A stretch of 7,903 nt of DNA from an uncultured Clostridia bacterium (GTDB lineage Bacteria > Bacillota > Clostridia > TANB77 > CAG-508), in contig CALXJL010000069.1 of the NCBI GenBank assembly GCA_944388615.1, positions 1-7,903 of the forward strand, in the 5' to 3' direction. Under the pieces are notes generated by a model. The model saw only the letters and a list, made by a program, of their open reading frames with translations. It made no database searches and was not told the origin of the DNA. Shown here one piece after another: positions 1-4,912 of this stretch; positions within the stretch are counted from its first letter, which is position 1, and the number at the start of each line of letters is the position of its first letter. Both the position numbers and the translations under genes were made by a program.

Positions 1-335
1 GCATAAGTTCCACCATATTTTCCACGTTTTGAATAAATTCCAATTGCATTTGTTTTTTCACACCATTCAGTAACACTCAATGTAAATGTATGAAGTCCTG
101 CATTTTTTCTAAACCCGTCGAATTCGACGGAATTAAAATTTGGATTATAAATTGACTCCCATGTTCCTAAAAATTCCAAAGTAATTCTATTTCTTAACCA
201 ATTTCTTATAATGTCATCTGCTTTTGACTTTCCTTCCTTATATTTGCCAAAATCAGAAATACAAATATAATCATTATCATTTACATTAGCTATACTTACT
301 TTAATATTTTGAACTTCAATAATTTTATCACTCAT
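1..335 (-). CDS. KilA-N domain protein, 3' part cut by window edge
   Basis: The 111 visible residues begin MSDKIIEVQNIKVSIANVN and match the KilA-N DNA-binding domain along their length: the ADDIIRNWLRNR block, then EFLGTWE, YNPNF, VEFDGFRKNAGLHTF, and the T.AIGI.SK.GKYGGTYA block. KilA-N proteins are common in phages and large DNA viruses and in phage-derived bacterial loci; the domain binds DNA. This gene is open to the left edge, so its C-terminal part is unseen. I chose the ATG at 335 rather than the one at 339 because the 339 reading frame stops at once (ATG CAT GAG TGA) and because AGAGGTGAG at 341-349 lies at correct spacing for 335. A relic of a second KilA-N gene lies just upstream. 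Family assignment is firm; a function (regulator, antirepressor or other) is not known. Confidence 0.88.
   Translation of the reverse strand, partial: MSDKIIEVQNIKVSIANVNDNDYICISDFGKYKEGKSKADDIIRNWLRNRITLEFLGTWESIYNPNFNSVEFDGFRKNAGLHTFTLSVTEWCEKTNAIGIYSKRGKYGGTY
115..130. repeat. 16-bp perfect palindrome inside the KilA-N gene
   Basis: CCGTCGAATTCGACGG reads the same on both strands and is far more GC-rich than its surroundings. It encodes the SVEFDG stretch of the KilA-N domain. As VEFDGF is a family consensus, the palindrome may be a by-product of codon choice; a binding site is only a possibility. Confidence 0.6.
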
Positions 336-378
336 GCATACTCACCTCTTTTTTTATATAAAATGTACTAATCTTTTT

Positions 379-453
379 TTAAACTTGTTTTCTAAAGTGT
401 TCAGGTTCGAACACTTTAAAATTAGGATTATATAATTGTTCCCAGGCCTTATT
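379..453 (-). pseudogene. Relic of a second KilA-N domain
   Basis: On the minus strand this 24-codon open stretch, bounded by TGA at 454-456 and TAA at 379-381, reads NKAWEQLYNPNF followed by KVFEPEHFRKQV. Aligned without gaps from its Trp, it matches the downstream KilA-N protein at 11 of 21 residues (W, E, YNPNF, E, FRK). The stretch has no start codon, lacks both the RNWLRNR block before it and the GGTYA block after it, and cannot be a functional gene. It is best read as the remnant of a duplicated or replaced KilA-N gene. The match is short, so chance similarity is possible but unlikely given the conserved YNPNF and FRK positions. Confidence 0.6.
393..418. repeat. 10-bp inverted repeat upstream of KilA-N gene
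   Basis: TAAAGTGTTC at 393-402 and GAACACTTTA at 409-418 are perfect inverted copies around a 6-base centre (aggttc). No T-tract follows on either strand, so it does not look like an intrinsic terminator. It lies 58 bases upstream of the KilA-N start, where an operator could sit, but it also coincides with codons of the KilA-N relic, so its origin may be coding. Confidence 0.5.
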
Positions 454-628
454 TCATTTTTATTTTCCTTCAAAAATGTAAAAAGTTATTTCAAGTTTTG
501 TTTAAAATGTATAATTAACATTTATTATTTAAAAAAGTAGCAATCTGTTCTAAATTCTCAAAAATTTTTCCACCATTATCCTTTATTATATCTGTATTTC
601 CATTCTCCTTTTACTGTTGGTTAAATCA
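454..628 (-). other. Gap with one short coding-like stretch, no gene
   Basis: Together with 336-453 this forms a gap of about 290 bases between the methyltransferase relic and the KilA-N gene. I see no RNA gene or clear terminator. On the minus strand 610-515 is an open stretch of 31 codons, reading KENGNTDIIKDNG then GKIFENLEQIATFLNNKC and a TAA stop. It looks protein-like and hydrophobically patterned but has no start codon in frame, although AAAAGGAGA followed by ATG lies at its upstream end in another frame, where it stops after four more codons. It may be the tail of another decayed gene; I do not recognise the family. Confidence 0.25.
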
Positions 629-1081
629 CTATTTAATTGCTGTTATTCCATAATATCTTCTGATTAACAAAATTCCTCTATCTGTAGTATTTTCAGAAAT
701 ATATTTATCAATTTTCTTATTATTAATTTCTAATGCACTATTTGTTTCATTATTCCCGTCTATTTCAGAAAAATCAACTAATATTGGTGTCTTTAATAAT
801 AAAGCTAATAAATCTTCCTTTGTCTTATAATATTCTCTAATATGTATCGGTACAAGTTCAACATGTCTAAATCCTGCCTTTATAATATTTTCATAATCTA
901 TTAAACTAATTGGTTTTTCATCTTTAAAGGCTTGTCCTTTACCAAACAATAATTTTAAGCACCAACAATCTAATTTATCTACACCTCTAATTAATAATTT
1001 TCCATCTATTTTCAATGTATTATAAATCTGTTTAGCATCAATGCAAGTTAAATTTGGCTCCTTTTTATTATTTATTAACCT
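629..1081 (-). pseudogene. C-terminal half of a class I SAM-dependent methyltransferase
   Basis: The open frame from 1081 to the TAG at 629 reads like the second half of a clostridial class I methyltransferase. CIDAKQIYNTLK (about 1045-1010) is the helix that follows the fourth strand, then DGKLLIRGVD, LLFGKGQAF, KPISLIDYENII.AGF, VELVPIHIREYYKTKEDLLALLLKTPIL and the closing GILLIRRYYGITA strand. The SAM-binding glycine-rich half, about 100 residues in such proteins, is missing. The only ordinary start in the open frame is a TTG at 1015, in the middle of a fold and with no good ribosome site, so I call it a relic rather than a 128-residue gene. An AAGGAG at 1058-1063 lies in frame with no usable start at proper spacing. 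Activity without the SAM-binding half is not expected. Its substrate cannot be inferred. Confidence 0.68.
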
Positions 1082-1132
1082 TTATCCATATTTCGCCTTA
1101 CAAGAATTACAATTTTTATTATCTATTTTCAT
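1082..1132 (-). CDS. Possible 16-residue leader or start of the disrupted gene
   Basis: An ATG at 1132 with GGGAG at 1143-1147 (10-base spacing) opens the peptide MKIDNKNCNSCKAKYG, ended by TAA at 1082-1084. The frame is the same as that of the methyltransferase relic, which continues directly after this single stop. It could be a real tiny ORF with a CxxC pair, the beginning of a fused relic broken by a nonsense change, or chance. Nothing in it resembles the SAM-binding motif that the methyltransferase lacks. Confidence 0.2.
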   Translation of the reverse strand: MKIDNKNCNSCKAKYG

Positions 1133-1168
1133 ATTATTAAATCTCCCATAATCTACATGTGATCCATT

Positions 1169-1582
1169 CTATATCTCTTTTATAAATTCAATTATATCAG
1201 AATTAACTTTTTGTATTCTTTCATCTTGTAAAAATTCATCATAAAAATACCATTTAAAATTGGTTTTATTAATCTTAAATTCTTTTTTATCTGCAATACT
1301 ACTCAAATTTTCAACTTCAACTACATAAAAATAATGATGGTATTCTTTATTAATTTTATCACTTTCTGAAAACTTAACATGAATCCTATCCATTTTATAT
1401 TCTATTTTTTTTAATCTCATATTTAATTTTAGATACACTTCGTTTTCAATACTTTTTGTGTCAAATTCATTTTTAATCTTACAATTTAAAAATAAATAAC
1501 TATTCCATCTTTCATCAAAATATTGTAAATATTCACCTTTATCATTTCTTATAATTATAATTGCATGTCTTCTTTCTAGCAT
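1169..1582 (-). CDS. Nudix-fold-like protein without a Nudix box
   Basis: This 137-residue protein starts LERRHAIIIIRNDKGEYLQYFDERWNSYLF, the usual first strands and turn of a Nudix (MutT-like) domain, and ends with a NFKWYFYDEFLQDERI segment like the late strand and final helix of such domains. The region that should carry the Nudix box (GX5EX7REUXEEXGU), residues about 32-55, has NCKIKNEFDTKSIENEVYLK instead, with no REXXEE core, so metal-dependent pyrophosphatase activity is doubtful. Length suits a single Nudix domain. ATG at 1582 has AGGGAG at 8 bases; the upstream membrane-protein gene ends only 12 bases away, so the two are probably co-transcribed. It could be a ligand-binding relative rather than an enzyme. 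The fold call is by pattern only. Confidence 0.55.
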   Translation of the reverse strand: MLERRHAIIIIRNDKGEYLQYFDERWNSYLFLNCKIKNEFDTKSIENEVYLKLNMRLKKIEYKMDRIHVKFSESDKINKEYHHYFYVVEVENLSSIADKKEFKINKTNFKWYFYDEFLQDERIQKVNSDIIEFIKEI

Positions 1583-1594
1583 CTTAATCTCCCT

Positions 1595-2068
1595 TTATAA
1601 AGTTTTATAATTATTTTTATCTGCTCTTTCATCTAATTGTCTATCATAATCCTTATTTTTATAAAACCAATCTGTTTTCTTATCTATTGGATTCTTAGTT
1701 CTATTCTTATCTATTAATAACTCAAATAAAACTATAAATGGTAATATTAAACCAATCAATGATACAAACATATTAGTATATTCATCCAATGTTAATGAAC
1801 TTTCACTCATTCTTCCGACATAGTTAAATAAATCTGTACCAAAATATATACCATATATTACTAAATAAAACATTGCTCCAATTGTCTTTCTTTTAGCTAT
1901 TAATACAATACATGCTAAAGCTACAAATAATAAAATTATCTCTAGATTTGCATCCATTGGTTTTATAGGAAAATCCATATACATTGCATTGGTTAAACTT
2001 ACAACAACTCTCAATATCCAAAATAATATTGTAAACATTAATACTAAATAACTACTAAATTCTTTCAT
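1595..2068 (-). CDS. Four-helix membrane protein with charged cytosolic tail
   Basis: I do not recognise a characterised family. The 157 residues show four hydrophobic segments: about 6-27, 41-58, 62-81 and 98-119. The KRK turn at 59-61 and the Lys/Asp-rich tail suggest both ends inside, with acidic or neutral loops outside. The last 38 residues are strongly charged and hydrophilic (KKTDWFYKNKDYDRQLDER then ADKNNYKTL), and look like a conserved cytosolic tail of uncharacterised clostridial membrane proteins rather than random sequence; that impression is from memory. GGAGG precedes the ATG at 7 bases. It leads a probable two-gene unit with the Nudix-like gene 12 bases downstream. A transporter, sensor or immunity role cannot be told apart from sequence. 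Confidence 0.8.
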   Translation of the reverse strand: MKEFSSYLVLMFTILFWILRVVVSLTNAMYMDFPIKPMDANLEIILLFVALACIVLIAKRKTIGAMFYLVIYGIYFGTDLFNYVGRMSESSLTLDEYTNMFVSLIGLILPFIVLFELLIDKNRTKNPIDKKTDWFYKNKDYDRQLDERADKNNYKTL

Positions 2069-2104
2069 TTTTCATCCTCCAATTCTTTGGTTACTCATTC
2101 TAAT

Positions 2105-2133
2105 TTTATATTTCTTTTTAGTCTATATATTAA
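2105..2133 (-). promoter_or_regulatory. Candidate promoter of the membrane/Nudix-like pair
   Basis: On the minus strand TTAATA (2133-2128) and TATAAA (2110-2105) are 17 bases apart, 4/6 and 5/6 matches to the vegetative consensus, and lie about 37 bases before the start at 2068, downstream of a terminator-like hairpin. Such matches arise often in AT-rich DNA. Confidence 0.28.
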
Positions 2134-2141
2134 AATAAATT

Positions 2142-2185
2142 TGGGTATGATTAATATAAATATACTACTTATCTAACCACACCCA
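2142..2185 (-). terminator. Terminator-like hairpin after the DUF1292 gene
   Basis: Just past the DUF1292 stop, TGGGTGTG (2185-2178) can pair with CATACCCA (2149-2142) with one G-U pair. The intervening bases can form a smaller inner stem, ATAAGTA against TATTTAT around a 3-base loop. The RNA then runs AATTTATTTTAA, only moderately U-rich. The position, between the core cluster and the next unit, suits a terminator, but the structure is interrupted and the U-tract is poor. Confidence 0.4.
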
Positions 2186-2192
2186 TTTTCTA

Positions 2193-2495
2193 TTAATCTA
2201 TAAAATTAAATTCATCTTTATATCTTTCTTTAAACATTTCAAATACTTTATTTAGAACATCTTCATCTTCTACACTCACATATGCTTCTTCTTCAGAATC
2301 GTCTGTATCTTCTAATTTTAATATTACTACTTCACCATCATCTTCTTCGGTTAAATCTGCTGGTAATAATACAACATATTCTTCACCATCATATTCTATT
2401 AAATCCAAAAATTCAAAAGATATTTCTTCACCATCTTCATCACTTAATATTATTATATTATCATCTAGATCTTCTTGTTCTTCAAAATTATCCAT
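2193..2495 (-). CDS. DUF1292 family (YrzB-type) acidic protein
   Basis: The 100-residue, very acidic protein has the DUF1292/UPF0473 pattern: NIIILSDEDGEEISFEFLDLIEYDGEEYVVLLPAD in residues 13-47, a variable acidic middle, VVILKLED, and the closing VEDEDVLNKVFEMFKERY. Length is that of the family (about 90-110). Members are found beside ireB and ruvX in most Bacillota, and their molecular role is unknown; no membrane segment or catalytic motif is visible. AAAGGAG precedes the ATG at a normal distance. Unlike the genes before it, it is set off by a 131-base gap that contains a good promoter candidate, so it may be expressed partly on its own. Family call firm, function open. Confidence 0.92.
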   Translation of the reverse strand: MDNFEEQEDLDDNIIILSDEDGEEISFEFLDLIEYDGEEYVVLLPADLTEEDDGEVVILKLEDTDDSEEEAYVSVEDEDVLNKVFEMFKERYKDEFNFID

Positions 2496-2552
2496 TCTTA
2501 TTCTCCTTTCTTTCTTACAAAGAATATATAACTATTATTTGTATTTTTGTAT

Positions 2553-2581
2553 ATGATATACTATTATTGTAAATTTTACAA
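2553..2581 (-). promoter_or_regulatory. Candidate promoter with overlapping palindrome, upstream of DUF1292 gene
   Basis: Minus-strand TTGTAA (2581-2576) and TATCAT (2558-2553) are exactly 17 bases apart, 4/6 and 5/6 consensus matches, placing the start about 50 bases before the DUF1292 ATG. The -35 and early spacer lie inside the 15-bp palindrome TTGTAAATTTTACAA (2567-2581, 7-bp arms), and the -10 lies inside GTATATGATATAC (2549-2561, 6-bp arms). A regulator bound at the first palindrome would block this promoter. The palindrome does not match the Rex, CcpA or PerR consensus I know. Confidence 0.45.
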
Positions 2582-2626
2582 GATATTTTATAAAATTATA
2601 GACACAATTTCTTTAATTATTTTACA

Positions 2627-2998
2627 TTAATCTTGATCTGCACTGTTTGTATTTTCGTCTGAGCTATTTGTACTTTCATCTGAAGTAGTTGTGTTCTCAT
2701 TTTCAGTATTTGTACTTTCTTCTGAAGTAGTTTCTTCTGAAGTAGTTTCATCTATACTATTTGTATTTTCATCTGAACCATTTACAGCTTCAGATATACT
2801 ATTAAGTCTGTTTTGCAATGTTTTTACAGTTCCTTCTAATTCTGTAATTGTATTTTCTAATGCTCTTGTTTGTTCTTCATGAGCCTTATTTATATCCTCT
2901 GCCTTAAATAAAAAATATCCCATAACTAATATAATAATTAAAGTTATAACTAATAATATTGTTTGTAATCTTCCTACTAATTTATTATTTTTTTCCAT
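2627..2998 (-). CDS. Small single-pass membrane protein with coiled coil and Ser/Thr/Glu/Asn tail
   Basis: Unrecognised family. The 123 residues comprise a short positive start (MEKNNKLVGR), one membrane helix at about 12-31, a likely coiled coil at 33-70 (heptad-like EEQTRALENTITELEGTVKTL), and a low-complexity acidic tail at 73-123 made almost only of S, T, E, D and N. The positive N-terminus puts the coil and tail outside the cell. The layout resembles FtsL/DivIC-like or wall-spanning anchors in a general way, but no family motif supports that. AGGAGG lies 6-7 bases before the ATG, and only 11 bases separate it from ruvX, so it is co-transcribed with it. It intervenes between ruvX and the DUF1292 gene, which are normally neighbours. 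Confidence 0.8.
   Translation of the reverse strand: MEKNNKLVGRLQTILLVITLIIILVMGYFLFKAEDINKAHEEQTRALENTITELEGTVKTLQNRLNSISEAVNGSDENTNSIDETTSEETTSEESTNTENENTTTSDESTNSSDENTNSADQD
2716..2745. repeat. Perfect 15-bp tandem duplication in the tail of the small membrane protein gene
   Basis: TTTCTTCTGAAGTAG occurs at 2716-2730 and again directly at 2731-2745. It stays in frame and encodes repeated TTSEE units. It is the kind of unit that expands or contracts by slippage. Confidence 0.85.
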
Positions 2999-3009
2999 AT
3001 TTTTTCCTC

Positions 3010-3435
3010 CTATTTATTAATAAAAATTTCTAATATATAAACTGCTGAAATTGTATCTACTATATTTTTCTTTTTCCTTTTATTTACATTTAAATCATTC
3101 ATTGTTCTATGTGCTGCAACTGTAGTAAGTCTTTCATCAATTTTTGCAATCTTTACACCCGGAAACTTACATTTTAATTTATGAATAAATTTTTCTGTCT
3201 TTTCAACTCTTTCAGATTTTGTTCCATTCATATTTATTGGTAAACCTACAACAAAAGTATCTATATCATATTCTTTTAGAATTTCTTCTAATCTTTTTAA
3301 TATAATTTTATCATTATTATTATGGTGAATTGTTTCTAATCCTTGTGCTGTTATCCCAAGAGCATCCGTTATTGCTAATCCAACTCTTGCTTCACCATAA
3401 TCTATACCCAATTTTCTATAATTTTTTGTTTCCAT
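3010..3435 (-). CDS. ruvX: RuvX/YqgF family putative Holliday junction resolvase
   Basis: The 141-residue RNase H-fold protein has all the family motifs: LGIDYGEARVGLAITD (D12 of the acidic site), the VVGLPINMNGT block at 62-72, DERLTT at 100-105 and NIVDTISAVYIL with D127. Length is typical (135-150). The family is annotated as a Holliday junction resolvase-like nuclease, and E. coli YqgF is tied to 16S rRNA 5' end maturation, so the true substrate in Bacillota is unsettled; the protein is cytosolic. Its ATG overlaps the ireB stop by one base (TAATG), which points to translational coupling. The acidic site is intact, so nuclease activity is expected. Confidence 0.95.
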   Translation of the reverse strand: METKNYRKLGIDYGEARVGLAITDALGITAQGLETIHHNNNDKIILKRLEEILKEYDIDTFVVGLPINMNGTKSERVEKTEKFIHKLKCKFPGVKIAKIDERLTTVAAHRTMNDLNVNKRKKKNIVDTISAVYILEIFINK

Positions 3436-3686
3436 TATTCTATCCCTATATAATTTTTAACCATATTCTCTAAAAGCTCATCTCTTTCAACTTGTCTTAT
3501 TAAATTTCTTGCATTTTTATAACTTGTTATATATGTTGGGTCTCCAGATAATATATATCCAACAATTTGGTTTATTGGATTATATCCTTTTTCTTCTAAA
3601 GCATCATATACACTTTTTAAAATTTCTCTTGATTTTGTATTTCCGTCTTTTTCTACTTTAAAACGCATTGTTTCATCAAAATTCAT
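3435..3686 (-). CDS. ireB: IreB family regulatory phosphoprotein (UPF0297)
   Basis: The 83-residue protein shows the nearly invariant family core: [49 protein letters not shown]. In Enterococcus faecalis IreB is phosphorylated at two N-terminal threonines by the PASTA kinase IreK and tunes cephalosporin tolerance; elsewhere the family is mostly uncharacterised. Here the start is [11 protein letters not shown]6 lines up with the second E. faecalis threonine (DQTVRF), while the first is replaced by Asp, as I recall that sequence. GGAAAGGA precedes the ATG. It is followed at once by ruvX, the usual order, but is preceded by the degenerate GGDEF gene rather than alaS. Confidence 0.95.
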   Translation of the reverse strand: MNFDETMRFKVEKDGNTKSREILKSVYDALEEKGYNPINQIVGYILSGDPTYITSYKNARNLIRQVERDELLENMVKNYIGIE

Positions 3687-3725
3687 ACTTATTTCCTTTC
3701 CACCCTTTAACTATAAGGTTTAATA

Positions 3726-4892
3726 CTAAATATCTTCTATATTTTCTAAGTAACCATCTATTCCATCTATTACTTCCTCAAGTTTTTTAGTTGTTCCATC
3801 TATTGAAGTCCCTTTGTAATATGTAGTTAATATAACATTTACTGCTGGTGATACATATTCTTCGTCTTCATTATTTTCTGATTCATCATTTTCCAAATCA
3901 ATATTTTCTATATCCAAATTTTCTATATTGCTAGATTCTTCGTTACTCTCCTCTTTTTTCTTCATAATTTTTATTGCTTCAATTTGTAATTTTAAATCTT
4001 CTAAAAATCCTTTTGCACCTTCTTTTTCAATTCCTGCAAATACAATTACAAATTTAGGTCCCATATATCTTACTAAAATATAATTTTCATTTAAATTTTG
4101 TTTTACAACATCACTTATTTTAGTAATTAATTCATTTCCATACTCTCTTCCCCATTGTGTGTTTATATCTTGTATATTAACAATCTTAAACATACAAATA
4201 GTAGAAATATCATATTTATCAATAATTCTTTTACCTTCTCCATACAGATATTCTGCTGAATTCAGTCCTGTAAATAAATCTGTTCTAACTATATTTTCCA
4301 AAGTAACTTGACTTGCAATTGTTTTTATTGCTAATACTATATTATTTTTCATTAATTCTAGAATAACAGTATCTATATTATCAAATTCGTGAGGCTCTGA
4401 ACCTTCAATTATCCAATATCCAATATATACATTATCTATATATAAAGGGAAGAACATTGCAGATTTTGCTCTTGCAAATTCAGATTCTAAATATGGTAAT
4501 CTTTCTCCTTCATTTTCAGTAGTTATATATTTCATTGTAGCAGTTTGTATACTATCTGCAAATTCTTCATTTGTATATAATTTTTTCAATGTATCCCAAT
4601 GTTTCTCTTCTACATTTGTAGCCCTTATTTCATATTCAGATCCATTATATGTTACTATAGTTGAATATTTAATTTCATATTTTTCAATTAATATATCATT
4701 AATTCTTTTGATTTTTTCACCTGGAGGACAGTCTTCTCCTATAGAATCTATAAAATCTTGTAATATATTTAAGTTTACTATTTGTTGATTAGTATTTGAG
4801 AAACTATCTATTTTTTTCCCTAATTGATAGTTATATAACATTAGTCCCATTACTATTAATATTAGTATTATTATTACTATTATTATTGTCAA
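3726..4892 (-). CDS. Membrane-anchored GAF-like plus degenerate GGDEF protein
   Basis: This 388-residue protein starts with a membrane helix (residues 2-20, almost all I/L/V/M). Residues about 42-190 have the look of a GAF-type sensor domain (AMFFPLYIDNVYIGYWIIEGS). Residues 200-388 follow the GGDEF plan: TDLFTGLNSAEYL, MFKIVNIQDINTQWGREYGNELITKI, then RYMGPKFVIVF where RYGGDEFVIL is expected. The active-site GGDEF is MGPKF (277-281), and the RxxD inhibitory site is absent (NENY), so diguanylate cyclase activity and c-di-GMP feedback are unlikely. An acidic insert (about 312-346, rich in E, N, S) sits before the last GGDEF strand. The start is TTG at 4892, set by GGAGG at 4901-4905. The large pseudo-ATPase gene ends 20 bases upstream, so the two are probably one transcript. 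A binding or scaffold role is inferred. Confidence 0.82.
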   Translation of the reverse strand: MTIIIVIIILILIVMGLMLYNYQLGKKIDSFSNTNQQIVNLNILQDFIDSIGEDCPPGEKIKRINDILIEKYEIKYSTIVTYNGSEYEIRATNVEEKHWDTLKKLYTNEEFADSIQTATMKYITTENEGERLPYLESEFARAKSAMFFPLYIDNVYIGYWIIEGSEPHEFDNIDTVILELMKNNIVLAIKTIASQVTLENIVRTDLFTGLNSAEYLYGEGKRIIDKYDISTICMFKIVNIQDINTQWGREYGNELITKISDVVKQNLNENYILVRYMGPKFVIVFAGIEKEGAKGFLEDLKLQIEAIKIMKKKEESNEESSNIENLDIENIDLENDESENNEDEEYVSPAVNVILTTYYKGTSIDGTTKKLEEVIDGIDGYLENIEDI

Positions 4893-4900
4893 AGATCTCT

Positions 4901-4907
4901 CCTCCCT
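4901..4907 (-). promoter_or_regulatory. Ribosome binding site fixing the TTG start of the GGDEF-like gene
   Basis: GGGAGG (with GGAGG at 4905-4901) lies 8 bases before the TTG at 4892. No in-frame ATG is available near the membrane helix, and the site follows directly on the upstream gene's stop. Confidence 0.7.
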
Positions 4908-4912
4908 ATATT

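Noticed and set aside
405..413. GGTTCGAAC resembling a tRNA T-arm
   Set aside because: The flanking bases do not form a 5-bp T stem, and no acceptor, D or anticodon arms can be built around it; it is part of the 393-418 inverted repeat.
427..432. TATAAT on the minus strand as promoter of the KilA-N gene
   Set aside because: No acceptable -35 lies at 16-18 bases, and the bases are explained by the Tyr-Asn codons of the relic; too weak to list.
2282..2572. 96-codon plus-strand open frame, Leu/His-rich
   Set aside because: Antisense shadow of the acidic DUF1292 gene (Asp/Glu codons read backwards as Leu, Ile, His, Ser).
2691..2882. 63-codon plus-strand open frame
   Set aside because: Antisense shadow of the low-complexity tail of the small membrane protein gene.
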